NCBI GenBank assembly: GCA_041554195.1
Contig: JBFFMJ010000003.1
Location: forward strand, 266,318-330,317
Origin: JAPHSX01 sp041554195
GTDB lineage: Bacteria > Pseudomonadota > Gammaproteobacteria > Thiohalomonadales > Thiohalomonadaceae
Length of the DNA: 64,000 nt
Direction of reading: 5' to 3'
How positions within the stretch are numbered: the first letter of the stretch is position 1; every line of letters starts with the position of its first letter. This document shows positions 43,650-53,071 of the stretch, one piece after another. Position numbers and translations under genes: made by a program. Below the pieces are notes generated by a model, which worked only from the letters and a program-made list of their open reading frames with translations, did not search any database and was not told the DNA's origin.

Positions 43650-43764
43650 GGCCCTTGGCGCGACGCGCCTTGATTACTCTACGACCACCAACGGTGCTCA
43701 TGCGGGCACGGAAGCCGTGGTTACGAGCACGTTTAATACGGCTGGGCTGAAAGGTTCTTTTCAT
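43630..43764 (-). CDS. rpmH: Ribosomal protein bL34
   Basis: A 44-residue basic protein, starting MKRTFQPSRIKRARNHGF and ending in GRARLSA, the standard L34 length and pattern. ATG 43764, stop 43630-43632. It precedes rnpA, with overlapping frames, and is divergent from dnaA. Confidence 0.97.
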   Translation of the reverse strand: MKRTFQPSRIKRARNHGFRARMSTVGGRRVIKARRAKGRARLSA

Positions 43765-43888
43765 GGCAGCTAGTCCAGTTAATAGTTACATAGACCCCGA
43801 TTACCGAGGTCGCGAAAGGTCGGGCAATTTACTTTAATATGGCCTCTACTGTCAAGGTTTATGTACTAATTAATCTAATACTTTGGGT

Positions 43889-43897
43889 TGTGGATAA
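43889..43897 (-). promoter_or_regulatory. DnaA box upstream of dnaA
   Basis: TGTGGATAA is a perfect DnaA box (TTATCCACA on the minus strand) 77 bases before the dnaA start in the AT-rich rpmH-dnaA gap. Autoregulation of dnaA or a share in origin function are both possible. Confidence 0.75.
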
Positions 43898-43973
43898 CTC
43901 TTTCTATTGGCTGTAGACTAGGCTTTCCAACCCTTTTTGAATTCAATTAAACCATTAGTCAGAGGTCTGCCAG

Positions 43974-45314
43974 ATGTCGGTAGCTATATGGAGTCAGTGC
44001 CTGTCCTATCTTGAGGACGAGCTGTCACCACAGCAATTTAACACCTGGATAAGACCGCTTCAGGCAGAGTTATCTGATGATGTTTTACGTCTACTCTCGC
44101 CTAATCGTTTTGTTCAGGACTGGGTTACTGACCGTTTTCACGGTCGTATCGAAGAGTTAATCACGCAACTTAGTAGTGATCAGGCTCCTAAAATCCTGTT
44201 TGAAGTCGGTAGCAGTGCTCAAGCTGTTCCCACAAAGGTGGAAAAAACGCCACCTGCGCCTGTTCCACAAAGGGTTAAACAGGCCGCTGTTGATCGCAGT
44301 CGCATCAATCCCGATTTCACCTTTGACAACTATGTTGAAGGTAAATCCAACCAGCTAGGCAAGGCCGCCTCAACTCAGGTTGGAGAGAACCCTGGCACTG
44401 CCTACAATCCACTCTTTATCTATGGTGGCGTTGGCTTGGGTAAAACCCACCTAATGCACGCCGTCGGCAACCTTATTTTGGATAGAAATCCCTCTGCCAA
44501 GGTAGTCTATCTACACTCAGAGCGTTTTGTTGCCGATATGGTAAAGGCGCTTCAGCACAACTCCATTAACGAATTTAAACGCTTCTACCGCTCTGTAGAT
44601 GCCCTGCTTATCGACGATATTCAGTTCTTCGCCGGCAAGGAGCGCTCCCAGGAGGAGTTCTTTCACACCTTCAACGCCCTGCTTGAGGGTCAGCGTCAGG
44701 TTATCCTCACCTGTGATCGCTACCCTAAAGAGGTCAACGGGCTTGAGGAGCGCCTTAAATCACGTTTTGGCTGGGGACTTACTGTCGCTATCGAACCACC
44801 TGAGCTGGAAACTCGTGTCGCCATCCTTAAAAAGAAGGCCGAACATGCCCAGATCAACCTTCCTGATGAGGTTGCCTTTTTCATTGCCAAGCGCATTCGT
44901 TCAAATATTCGTGAGTTGGAGGGGGCTCTTCGCCGTGTCATCGCCAACGCCCACTTTACCGGGCGGCCTATCACCCTCGACTTTGCCAAAGAGGCACTGC
45001 GTGATCTCTTAGCCCTGCAGGCCAAGTTAATCACTATCGACAATATACAAAAGACCGTGTCTGAATATTACAAGATACGGGTGGCTGATCTATTATCTAA
45101 GCGTCGCAACCGTTCTATTGCCCGTCCACGACAGGTCGCAATGGCCCTGGCCAAAGAGTTAACCAATCACAGCCTGCCAGAAATTGGCGACGCCTTTGGC
45201 GGCCGTGACCACACTACCGTTATACATGGTTGTAAAAAAGTCGCTGAACTTAAAGAAATAGACCCGGTCATTTCAGATGATTACGCAAAGCTGTTAAGAA
45301 TACTGACAACATGA
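43974..45314 (+). CDS. dnaA: Chromosomal replication initiator DnaA
   Basis: A 446-residue AAA+ initiator. Domain I (1-80), short linker (about 85-110), AAA+ domain with YGGVGLGKTHLMHAVGN (about 150) and LLIDDIQFFAGKE (about 210), and the C-terminal DNA-binding domain with FGGRDHTTVIHGCKK. First of the dnaA-dnaN-recF-gyrB cluster. Confidence 0.98.
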   Translation: MSVAIWSQCLSYLEDELSPQQFNTWIRPLQAELSDDVLRLLSPNRFVQDWVTDRFHGRIEELITQLSSDQAPKILFEVGSSAQAVPTKVEKTPPAPVPQRVKQAAVDRSRINPDFTFDNYVEGKSNQLGKAASTQVGENPGTAYNPLFIYGGVGLGKTHLMHAVGNLILDRNPSAKVVYLHSERFVADMVKALQHNSINEFKRFYRSVDALLIDDIQFFAGKERSQEEFFHTFNALLEGQRQVILTCDRYPKEVNGLEERLKSRFGWGLTVAIEPPELETRVAILKKKAEHAQINLPDEVAFFIAKRIRSNIRELEGALRRVIANAHFTGRPITLDFAKEALRDLLALQAKLITIDNIQKTVSEYYKIRVADLLSKRRNRSIARPRQVAMALAKELTNHSLPEIGDAFGGRDHTTVIHGCKKVAELKEIDPVISDDYAKLLRILTT

Positions 45315-45545
45315 TGAGGGTAAGCTGTGGATAAACAGTCTTGTTGTTTCTAGCAAAAAATACTCAACAAGTTATCCACAACTGATACCTTTTTTAAACC
45401 GCCTTTTATAGGGCCCAAATAGTTACCTAAGTTAATGAAATATATAGAGTTATTTAAGTTATCCACAAAAATGTGCGTTACCAATAATAACAACAGATCT
45501 ATATATAAATAATATTTTTATTAATAATATTCAGGATAAGATCCT
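45315..45545. other. Probable replication origin (oriC)
   Basis: The dnaA-dnaN gap holds three perfect DnaA boxes: TGTGGATAA (45326-45334), TTATCCACA (45372-45380) and TTATCCACA (45459-45467). An AT-only-like stretch (about 45485-45535, with TATATATAAATAATA and TTATTAATAATA) follows and could be the unwinding element. Gene context is the usual origin of many Gammaproteobacteria. Confidence 0.8.
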
Positions 45546-46649
45546 ATGAAGATCACCATAAACAGAGATTCACTTCTAAAACCTCTTCAGGTAGTTAGTG
45601 GTGTTGTTGAGAAGAGACAGACACTTCCTATCCTCTCTAATGTTCTATTAGTCGTTGAGGGAAATAAGCTCACACTAACTGGAACAGACCTTGAAGTTGA
45701 ATTGACGGCTAGTTCATCGGAACTTCAAAGTAGTGGTGATTTTGAGATCACTCTTCCTGCACGTAAATTTATGGATATCTGTAAAAGCCTGCCAGACTCT
45801 GCATCGCTCGATATCGTAGTTGAGAACAACAAGGCGGTTATCCGCTCTGGTAAGAGTCGTTTTACATTGGCTACCCTGCCTTCAACAGATTTTCCCTCCA
45901 GCGAATCGATTACTGCTGCAAGGGAGTTTTCAATCTCTCAGGGGATCCTTAAACATCTGATTGATCAAACTTACTTCTGTATGGCGAATCAGGACGTTCG
46001 TTACTACCTCAACGGTCTTCTTCTAGAACTTAATCCGAACTCTCTCAGAGCAGTGGCTACTGATGGTCACCGCCTCGCATTAAGTGAAAAAGAGTGTGAC
46101 ATTAGCCCTGGTGATATCAGTCAGATCATTATTCCACGTAAAGGGATCATGGAGCTTACTCGCCTCCTAAGTGACTCTGATACGGCGTGTGTTGTACAGA
46201 TCAATACCAATTTCGTCCGTATCGACCTGGGTGATATCGTCTTTACCTCTAAACTTATCGATGGCCGTTTTCCCGACTATGATCGTGTCATTCCTAAGGG
46301 GGGACAGAAGATTGTTACTGCCAACCGTGATCTTCTACGTCAGGGCCTGTTGCGTGCCTCCATTCTTTCTAATGAGAAATATCGTGGGATACGCATGAAT
46401 TTCACCTCCAACCTACTGCGCGCTACCGTTAACAATCCTGAACAGGAAGAGGCTATTGAGGAGATCGATGTTAATTATCAGGATGATGATCTGGAGATAG
46501 GCTTCAATGTCTCCTACCTGGTTGATGCCCTTAACTCTATTAAGTCAGATGAAATAGAGATGACTCTACTTGATCCCAACAGTAGCTGCGTCGTCACAGC
46601 TCTGGGCGATGATAGCTCCCGCTATGTTGTTATGCCGATGCGCCTCTAA
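45546..46649 (+). CDS. dnaN: DNA polymerase III beta sliding clamp
   Basis: A 367-residue clamp of three repeated domains that tethers the polymerase to DNA. It opens MKITINRDSLLKPLQVVSGVVE, includes ATDGHRLALSE near 175 and closes with the clamp C-terminus YVVMPMRL. It follows the origin region and is eleven bases before recF. Confidence 0.98.
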   Translation: MKITINRDSLLKPLQVVSGVVEKRQTLPILSNVLLVVEGNKLTLTGTDLEVELTASSSELQSSGDFEITLPARKFMDICKSLPDSASLDIVVENNKAVIRSGKSRFTLATLPSTDFPSSESITAAREFSISQGILKHLIDQTYFCMANQDVRYYLNGLLLELNPNSLRAVATDGHRLALSEKECDISPGDISQIIIPRKGIMELTRLLSDSDTACVVQINTNFVRIDLGDIVFTSKLIDGRFPDYDRVIPKGGQKIVTANRDLLRQGLLRASILSNEKYRGIRMNFTSNLLRATVNNPEQEEAIEEIDVNYQDDDLEIGFNVSYLVDALNSIKSDEIEMTLLDPNSSCVVTALGDDSSRYVVMPMRL

Positions 46650-46660
46650 TAGACTATTTT

Positions 46661-47734
46661 ATGCCTTTTAAAAAGGTTGAGATCAGTCAGTTCCGTAATC
46701 TGCTCTCAACCACTTTTTACCCCTCCCCCTCCCTTAACCTAATATCCGGAAATAATGGTTCTGGTAAGAGCAGTTTGCTTGAGGCGCTTCACTATCTCTC
46801 CACGGGCAGCTCATTTCGCTCTAACCGTCTTGCAAATATAATTCATCATCAGCACGACTGTTTTACACTTTTCACACAACTAGATAATTCCATCTCTCAT
46901 CGTATAGGCATTAAACGTTGTAAGGATTTCCATCATCAAACCAAAGTTGATGGTAATGACATTGCGCGTCGTTCTGAATTGGTCCAACTTCTGCCACTCC
47001 AGATTATATCCCCGGAGAGTATATCGCTCCTTCTTGAAGGCTCAGAGGTAAGAAGAAACTATATTGACTGGGCCTTGTTCCACGTGGAACACTCTTTTCA
47101 CTACCACCTTTCTAGTTATCTTCGAGCTCTGAAGCAACGTAATGCACTCCTGAAGAGTCATAATATTAAAGATATTACGCACTGGGATGTTCAATTGGCT
47201 GAACACGGGGCCTTAATCGATAATTACCGTAAAATTTACATCACCTTATTGATCCCAGTAGTTGAGAGGTTATTATCAGTTCTTCTTCCTGAGTTTGAAT
47301 TTTCAATTAACTATCGCTCAGGCTGGCCCAAGAACATCGACATAGCTTCAGCACTGAACAATTCTCTTGAGACAGATCTCAAGCTAAAGCACACAACGGT
47401 TGGCCCTCATCGCGCAGATTTCATAATGAAGACTGATGACGCTAAGTCTTCAGATATTCTGTCTCGTGGTCAGTTAAAGCTTGTTGTTATTGCTTTAAAA
47501 CTTGCACAGATATTGAGCCTGCAGGAAATGAGTGGCAAGTTACCTGTCATACTCATTGATGATATTGCAGCGGAGCTTGATGTCGAACACAGGTCACTGC
47601 TACTGGATACAGTCCAATCCCTCGCTACACAGGTATTCATTACTACGCCAGAATTAAAGTTGGTGGATCACTCTCGTTGGAAAGAAAAGAAAGTGTTCCA
47701 CGTGGAACATGGTCAGATTAAAGAGGTGGTATAA
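46661..47734 (+). CDS. recF: DNA replication/repair protein RecF
   Basis: A 357-residue SMC-like ATPase that loads RecA at gaps. Walker A is SGNNGSGKSSLLEALHYLS near residue 30, the ABC signature is SRGQLK near 268, and Walker B is VILIDDIAAELD near 300. The coding sequence contains two parS palindromes, both of which encode Phe-His-Val-Glu-His. Confidence 0.97.
   Translation: MPFKKVEISQFRNLLSTTFYPSPSLNLISGNNGSGKSSLLEALHYLSTGSSFRSNRLANIIHHQHDCFTLFTQLDNSISHRIGIKRCKDFHHQTKVDGNDIARRSELVQLLPLQIISPESISLLLEGSEVRRNYIDWALFHVEHSFHYHLSSYLRALKQRNALLKSHNIKDITHWDVQLAEHGALIDNYRKIYITLLIPVVERLLSVLLPEFEFSINYRSGWPKNIDIASALNNSLETDLKLKHTTVGPHRADFIMKTDDAKSSDILSRGQLKLVVIALKLAQILSLQEMSGKLPVILIDDIAAELDVEHRSLLLDTVQSLATQVFITTPELKLVDHSRWKEKKVFHVEHGQIKEVV
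47076..47091. other. parS centromere site 1
   Basis: TGTTCCACGTGGAACA is a perfect 16-base palindrome matching the ParB-binding parS consensus in its Pseudomonas-type form (GTTCCACGTGGAAC). It lies within recF, about 1.7 kb from the probable origin. Confidence 0.85.
47694..47709. other. parS centromere site 2
   Basis: An identical 16-base palindrome, 618 bases after the first and in the same codon frame near the 3' end of recF. Two exact copies this close to the origin make chance very unlikely. Confidence 0.87.
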
Positions 47735-47761
47735 TGGTCGCAATTGAAACCGGAGATGGTT

Positions 47762-50167
47762 ATGAGTGAATACGATTCGTCCAGTATTAAGGTACTGAAA
47801 GGTCTGGATGCGGTCCGTAAGCGACCAGGTATGTATATCGGTGACACCGATGATGGTACTGGCTTGCATCATATGGTTTTTGAGGTTGTAGATAATTCTA
47901 TCGATGAGGCTCTGGCTGGTCACTGTAGTCAAATTGATGTGGTGATTCATAGTGATGGTTCAGTTTCTGTGCGTGATAATGGTCGCGGCATTCCTGTGGA
48001 CTATCATGAGGAGGAGCAACGCTCTGCCGCTGAGGTTATCCTCACCGTACTTCACGCTGGCGGTAAGTTTGATGACAACTCCTACAAGGTCTCGGGTGGT
48101 CTGCATGGGGTAGGTGTTTCGGTAGTCAATGCCCTATCCGAGAGTTTGACACTGACGATTGGACGAAACGGTAAGAAATACCAGCAGGAGTATGTACTGG
48201 GCGAGCCGCAGTATCCGCTAAAGGAAATTGGTGAGAGCAGCGAGACAGGTACCGAAATTCGTTTCAAACCGAGCACCGAAATATTTGCCCTGACAGAGTA
48301 CCACTACGATATTCTGGCAAAGCGCCTGCGTGAGCTCTCCTTCCTTAACTCCGGGGTACGTATTCATCTGCTTGATGAACGTACTACAAAGGAGGATTTG
48401 TTTGAGTATGAAGGCGGTATAAGCGCCTTTGTGGAACACCTCAATCGCAATAAAACCCCGCTTCACGATACCGTTCTCCACTTCTCTGCTGAGAAGGACG
48501 ATATTGGTGTCGAAGTTTCCATGCAGTGGAGTGATGCTTATCAGGAGAATATCTTCTGCTTTACCAATAACATCCCGCAACGGGATGGTGGTGCTCACCT
48601 AGCAGGATTCCGTGCAGCCCTTACCCGCTCTATTAATAGTTATATAGAGAGCGAGGGCCTGGCAAAGAAGGCGAAGATTAATCCCACGGGTGATGATGCC
48701 CGTGAAGGTCTCACCGCTGTGCTTTCGGTAAAGGTTCCTGATCCCAAGTTTTCTTCACAGACTAAAGATAAGCTGGTTTCCTCTGAGGTTAAGGGCGTTG
48801 TGGAATCCCTGGTGTCAGAAAAATTCCAGGAATTTATGCTGGAGAGGCCTACCGATGCGAAGATTATTGCCGGTAAGGTAGTGGATGCGGCCCGTGCCCG
48901 TGAGGCCGCCCGTAAGGCCCGTGAGATGACTCGTCGTAAGGGTGCACTGGATGTTGCCGGTCTGCCGGGAAAACTGGCTGACTGTCAGGAGAAGGACCCT
49001 GCCCTCTCTGAAATCTACCTGGTGGAGGGTGACTCTGCGGGCGGTTCCGCCAAGCAGGGTCGTGATCGCAAGAATCAGGCGATTCTTCCGCTGAAGGGTA
49101 AGATCCTCAATGTGGAAAAGGCGCGTTTCGACAAAATGATCTCCTCGCAGGAGGTGGGCACCCTGATCACCGCACTGGGCTGTGGTATTGGGCGTGAGGA
49201 GTTCAATCCCGAAAAGTTGCGTTACCATCGCATTATTATCATGACCGATGCCGATGTGGATGGATCACACATTCGTACCCTGCTCCTGACCTTCTTCTAT
49301 CGTCAGATGGGGATATTGGTAGAGCGAGGACATATATATATTGCTCAGCCCCCACTCTACAAGGTCAAAAAGGGTAAGCAGGAGCGTTACGTAAAAGATG
49401 ATATTGAGCTGAATAACTATCTGTTACAGATTGCTATCGATAACGCAGAGCTGCATGTGGATGAAACCGCTCCACCAATATCTGGTTTGGCAATTGAGGA
49501 GTTAGCCAAGCAATATCAACAAGTTATGGCGATAATTTCACGTCTTGGGCGTCGCTATAATAACCTGTTGTTGGAGAAGATGATTGCCCTGCCGAGTATT
49601 GATAGATCTACCTATGATAACGGTGAGATTGAGGCATGGTTTGCCCAGGCTGTTGATGCCCTGAATGATGAGCATGGCGCTTCGCGCCGCTTTACGATTA
49701 AGCCGCAGCGCTCCGAGGCGGGACTTATCGAACTGGTCAATATCAGTGAATGGCGCAACGGGGTGGCGAATGATTATGCCTTTAGCGCCAACTTCTTTGA
49801 AACGGCAGAGTACCTGGCGATTAAAACACTGGGTGAGCAGTTACAGGGACTCATTGGCAAAGGTGGTTATATCCAGCGTGGCGAGCGGAAGAAAGAGGTC
49901 GACAGCTTTAAACAGGCACTGGAGTGGTTACTCAATGAGGCAAAGCGCGGCCAGCACATTCAGCGCTATAAGGGTCTTGGCGAGATGAACCCTGAGCAGT
50001 TGTGGGAGACCACCATGGATCCAGAAAATCGCCGCCTGCTTCAGGTAACGATTGAGGATGCTATAGCGGCAGACGAAATATTTACCACATTGATGGGCGA
50101 TCAGGTTGAGCCACGACGTGACTTTATCGAGGCCAATGCGCTCTATGTGGAAAACCTGGATGTTTAG
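47762..50167 (+). CDS. gyrB: DNA gyrase subunit B
   Basis: An 801-residue ATPase and Toprim subunit of gyrase, introducing negative supercoils. GHKL motifs include VVDNSIDEALAGH and GGLHGVGVSVVN; the Toprim region has YLVEGDSAGGSAKQGRDR and MTDADVDGSHIRTLL; the tail is QRYKGLGEMNPEQLWETTM. ATG 47762 is chosen for GGAGATGG just upstream; an ATG at 47744 lies six codons earlier. Confidence 0.98.
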   Translation: MSEYDSSSIKVLKGLDAVRKRPGMYIGDTDDGTGLHHMVFEVVDNSIDEALAGHCSQIDVVIHSDGSVSVRDNGRGIPVDYHEEEQRSAAEVILTVLHAGGKFDDNSYKVSGGLHGVGVSVVNALSESLTLTIGRNGKKYQQEYVLGEPQYPLKEIGESSETGTEIRFKPSTEIFALTEYHYDILAKRLRELSFLNSGVRIHLLDERTTKEDLFEYEGGISAFVEHLNRNKTPLHDTVLHFSAEKDDIGVEVSMQWSDAYQENIFCFTNNIPQRDGGAHLAGFRAALTRSINSYIESEGLAKKAKINPTGDDAREGLTAVLSVKVPDPKFSSQTKDKLVSSEVKGVVESLVSEKFQEFMLERPTDAKIIAGKVVDAARAREAARKAREMTRRKGALDVAGLPGKLADCQEKDPALSEIYLVEGDSAGGSAKQGRDRKNQAILPLKGKILNVEKARFDKMISSQEVGTLITALGCGIGREEFNPEKLRYHRIIIMTDADVDGSHIRTLLLTFFYRQMGILVERGHIYIAQPPLYKVKKGKQERYVKDDIELNNYLLQIAIDNAELHVDETAPPISGLAIEELAKQYQQVMAIISRLGRRYNNLLLEKMIALPSIDRSTYDNGEIEAWFAQAVDALNDEHGASRRFTIKPQRSEAGLIELVNISEWRNGVANDYAFSANFFETAEYLAIKTLGEQLQGLIGKGGYIQRGERKKEVDSFKQALEWLLNEAKRGQHIQRYKGLGEMNPEQLWETTMDPENRRLLQVTIEDAIAADEIFTTLMGDQVEPRRDFIEANALYVENLDV

Positions 50168-50187
50168 GATCAGATCATAACGCAATA

Positions 50188-50213
50188 AAAAACCCGGCAG
50201 TGCCGGGTTTTTC
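50188..50213 (+). terminator. Terminator of gyrB
   Basis: AACCCGGCA pairs with TGCCGGGTT across one base (50191-50209), with A residues before and TTTTTC after. Confidence 0.93.
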
Positions 50214-50236
50214 TTTGTCTATCAAATAGATAGGCA

Positions 50237-50267
50237 TAAAAAAGGGAGGCTAAGGCCTCCCTTTTTA
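50237..50267 (-). terminator. Terminator of fbp
   Basis: AAAAAGGGAGGC, loop TAAG, GCCTCCCTTTTT form a perfect symmetric hairpin between the convergent gyrB and fbp genes; it can serve both. Confidence 0.9.
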
Positions 50268-50283
50268 CACTGTGAGTAAAGAC

Positions 50284-51297
50284 TTACTCCGCGTGGTAAG
50301 AGGTGATCAGCTCGACCTCGTTCTTGGAGCCGAGAACAACCGGCACGCGCTGATGCAGCTGCTTGGGCTGAAGTTCCATAATGCGCTCACGACCGGTGGT
50401 GCTGGCACCACCAGCCTGCTCAACGATGAAGCTCATGGGGTTAGCTTCGTACATCAGGCGCAGCTTGCCTTCGACACCCTTCTCCTTCATCTTCTCGCAC
50501 AGTGGGTAGAGGAAGACACCACCACGGGTCAGGATGCGGTGTACTTCGGCCACCATGGAGGCAACCCAGCGCATGTTGAAATCTTCGCCGCGAGGACCCT
50601 CGGTACCGGCCAGGCACTCATCAACGTAGCGCTTAACCGGGGCTTCCCAGTGGCGCATGTTGGAGGCGTTAATAGCAAACTCACGGGTGTCAGCGGGGAT
50701 AGTCATATCGGGGTGAGTCAATACAAACTCACCAATGTTGCTATCGAGAGTGAAGCCATTAACGCCGTTGCCGGTGGTCAGAACCAGCATGCTGGAGGGT
50801 CCGTAGAGGGCGTAACCGGCACAGACCTGTTCGGTGCCAGCCTGCAGAAAGTCCTCGGCGGTGGGGTTCTCGATGTCGCCCTTGAAGCGCAGGATGGAGA
50901 AGATGGTACCGACAGAGACGTTAACGTCCATGTTGGAGGAGCCATCAAGCGGGTCGAAGGTCAGCAGGTACTTACCACGAGGGCTGCCATCGGGGATGTG
51001 GTAGATGTCGTCCATCTCCTCGGAGGCCATGGCGGCAAGGTGACCGGCCCAGTCGTTGGTCTGCAGAAAGACATCGTTGGTGATGATGTCCATCTTCTTC
51101 TGCTCTTCACCCTGGACGTTCTCGGTACCGGCGGCACCGAGTACGCCAACCAGCTCGCCCTTATTGACAAGGTTGGAGATAACTTTACAGGCGGTAACGA
51201 CGTCGTTGAGCAGCGAGGTGAAGTCGCCGGTAGCGCCCTGCAGCTTGCGCTGCTCTTCGATGATGAACTGCGTCACACTGGTACGATGGTTGTGCAT
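50284..51297 (-). CDS. fbp: Fructose-1,6-bisphosphatase class 1
   Basis: A 337-residue enzyme dephosphorylating fructose-1,6-bisphosphate in gluconeogenesis and, in autotrophs, the Calvin cycle. The metal site FDPLDGSSNMDVNVSVGTIF (near residue 112) and the active-site LMYEANPMSFIVEQAGG near 280 are intact. A hairpin GGCGGATA/TATCCGCC (51420-51443) lies in the upstream gap. Confidence 0.97.
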   Translation of the reverse strand: MHNHRTSVTQFIIEEQRKLQGATGDFTSLLNDVVTACKVISNLVNKGELVGVLGAAGTENVQGEEQKKMDIITNDVFLQTNDWAGHLAAMASEEMDDIYHIPDGSPRGKYLLTFDPLDGSSNMDVNVSVGTIFSILRFKGDIENPTAEDFLQAGTEQVCAGYALYGPSSMLVLTTGNGVNGFTLDSNIGEFVLTHPDMTIPADTREFAINASNMRHWEAPVKRYVDECLAGTEGPRGEDFNMRWVASMVAEVHRILTRGGVFLYPLCEKMKEKGVEGKLRLMYEANPMSFIVEQAGGASTTGRERIMELQPKQLHQRVPVVLGSKNEVELITSYHAE

Positions 51298-51468
51298 AGT
51301 GTCTAACCCTTTAAATTTAAAACAAAAAAATTCCGACCGGGCGTATTGTTGCCCGGAAAATGGTCCGCGATATGATCCCTGTATGAGTGTCAGCGGGAGT
51401 CCGCTGAAAAGAGTTACGAGGCGGATAAACTTACATATCCGCCGATGATACCATAAGTGGAATTAATA

Positions 51469-52179
51469 TTATAATGTGGTAATACGCTGATAGGTAGATT
51501 CTATCCACTCCTCTACCTGGGAATTAATCTCATTTGCCTTCATCCCGGCGGGATCAAAGGGCTCTCCGATCACCAGGGTGATCTCACCCGGTTTCTTTAC
51601 AAAGCCCTGCTTGGGCCAAAACTCACCGGCGTTATGGCAAACAGGAACGACCGGATAACCACTCTTCTGTGCCAGCATCGCCCCGCCAATGGCGTAGCGT
51701 TTCTGCTGACCCGGTGCCGTGCGCGTGCCCTCGGGAAAGATCACGACCCAGAGTCCGCGTCGAAGACGATCGGTACCCTGATGAATGACCTGTTTGAGGG
51801 CTTTTTTGCCGGCACTTCGATCGATGGCAACCGGGCGGGTCATCGCCAGGCCCCAGCCAAAGAAGGGTATTAATAGGAGGTTTCGCTTCAAAACCCAGGT
51901 TTGAGGCGGGAAGATGGTTTGCATAGCAATGGTCTCCCAGGCACTTTGGTGCTTGGCAAGAATCAGAGCGGTACCGTCAGGTATGTTTTCGATGCCCTCG
52001 ACATGAAATCGAAGATTGCAGGTGAGTTTCAACCACCAGAGTACGAAGCGAGCCCAAAGAGAAAAATAGCGGGCACGTAGTCGTTGCGAAAAGGGAAATG
52101 TGAGTGGGCTAAGGGCGACGACAATGATAGTGAGCACTGACATACCCAGATAGAAGAGGATTGCACGAAAAATAAGCAT
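51469..52179 (-). CDS. plsC: 1-acyl-sn-glycerol-3-phosphate acyltransferase
   Basis: A 236-residue inner-membrane enzyme making phosphatidic acid. One or two N-terminal helices (about 5-30), acceptor motif AKHQSAWET (His-x4-acidic), LKRNLLLIPFFGWGL and FPEGTRTAPGQQKRY are visible. It lies two bases after gmhB and is the end of a glyQ-glyS-mazG-like-gmhB-plsC run. Confidence 0.93.
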   Translation of the reverse strand: MLIFRAILFYLGMSVLTIIVVALSPLTFPFSQRLRARYFSLWARFVLWWLKLTCNLRFHVEGIENIPDGTALILAKHQSAWETIAMQTIFPPQTWVLKRNLLLIPFFGWGLAMTRPVAIDRSAGKKALKQVIHQGTDRLRRGLWVVIFPEGTRTAPGQQKRYAIGGAMLAQKSGYPVVPVCHNAGEFWPKQGFVKKPGEITLVIGEPFDPAGMKANEINSQVEEWIESTYQRITTL

Positions 52180-52181
52180 AT

Positions 52182-52718
52182 CTAACTTTCCAGCAGAGCA
52201 GAGACGGCGTGAGAGAGGTCATCGTAAACGGGGATCCCATCAAGCCCCTCCCCTTGTGCCAGGGTGCGTTCGCCCTTGCCGGTCTTTACCAGCATGGGAC
52301 TGGCCCCCACCGTTTGCGCAGCCTGCAGGTCGCGCAGCGAGTCACCAATCACCGGCACACCCTTGAGGGAGGTATCAAAACGTTTCGCGATGCTCGTATA
52401 CATTCCCGGTAACGGCTTGCGACAGTCACAGTTGTCATCCGGGCCGTGGGGGCAGAAGGCGATCATGTCGATACTGCCACCGTGGTTGGCTAATTCGCTA
52501 CGCAGCTTATCGTGCATCGCATTGAGGGTGTCGAGGTCGTAGTAACTACGGGCAATGCCGGACTGGTTGGTGGCGATGGCGACGCGGAAACCCGCCTGAC
52601 AGAGGCGGGCGATAGCTTCGATGCTGCCGGGAAGGGGGATGAACTCATCGACGCTTTTAACGAAGTTATCGGAGTCATAGTTGATGACCCCGTCACGGTC
52701 CAGGATGATCAGCTTCAT
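52182..52718 (-). CDS. gmhB: D-glycero-beta-D-manno-heptose 1,7-bisphosphate 7-phosphatase
   Basis: A 178-residue HAD phosphatase in ADP-heptose synthesis for lipopolysaccharide core. HAD motif I is ILDRDGVINYDS (D8, D10), the TNQSGIARSYY loop is typical, the zinc site includes CPHGPDDNCDCRKP, and motif IV is VIGDSLRDLQAA. It lies between a MazG-like gene and plsC with two-base gaps. Confidence 0.94.
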   Translation of the reverse strand: MKLIILDRDGVINYDSDNFVKSVDEFIPLPGSIEAIARLCQAGFRVAIATNQSGIARSYYDLDTLNAMHDKLRSELANHGGSIDMIAFCPHGPDDNCDCRKPLPGMYTSIAKRFDTSLKGVPVIGDSLRDLQAAQTVGASPMLVKTGKGERTLAQGEGLDGIPVYDDLSHAVSALLES

Positions 52719-52720
52719 CT

Positions 52721-53059
52721 TTAGTCCCGGAACTCAGAGACGCGGATGCGTCCGTTTACCATCTTCGACTCACGTTTCATGATCTTGTCCATCTTGGCCC
52801 AGAAGGCCTCGTTGAGGTCGAAGTCCTGAGCGATGGCGGTGCCAATGAGCAGGATATAGAGGTCGGCGACCTCTTCGGCCAGCTGCTCCTTGGATTTTCC
52901 CTTGGTCACACAGGCACCGATCTCACCAAGTTCCTCGGCCATCAGCGCCATACGGTAGGTCATCTCCTCGCCGCCCTTGTTCTTAAAGTCGTGCTTGTCG
53001 TGAAAGGCCTGCACGGCGGCGAGCATGCTTTGGTAGGAGTCACGATTCTCTTCACTCAT
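52721..53059 (-). CDS. MazG-like pyrophosphohydrolase
   Basis: A 112-residue all-alpha NTP pyrophosphohydrolase-like protein. The metal motif is MAEELGEIGACV (near residue 41) with EEVADLYILLIG (near 62). It lies 12 bases after glyS and two before gmhB, in the same transcript. Unlike the gene at 18815 it has an N-terminal QAFHDKHDF segment as in phage-type MazG-like proteins. Confidence 0.85.
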   Translation of the reverse strand: MSEENRDSYQSMLAAVQAFHDKHDFKNKGGEEMTYRMALMAEELGEIGACVTKGKSKEQLAEEVADLYILLIGTAIAQDFDLNEAFWAKMDKIMKRESKMVNGRIRVSEFRD

Positions 53060-53071
53060 TGGGCGGTTACC

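Noticed and set aside
50272..51306. 344-codon plus-strand frame across fbp
   Set aside because: Antisense shadow of fbp, with a low-complexity Gly/Val product.
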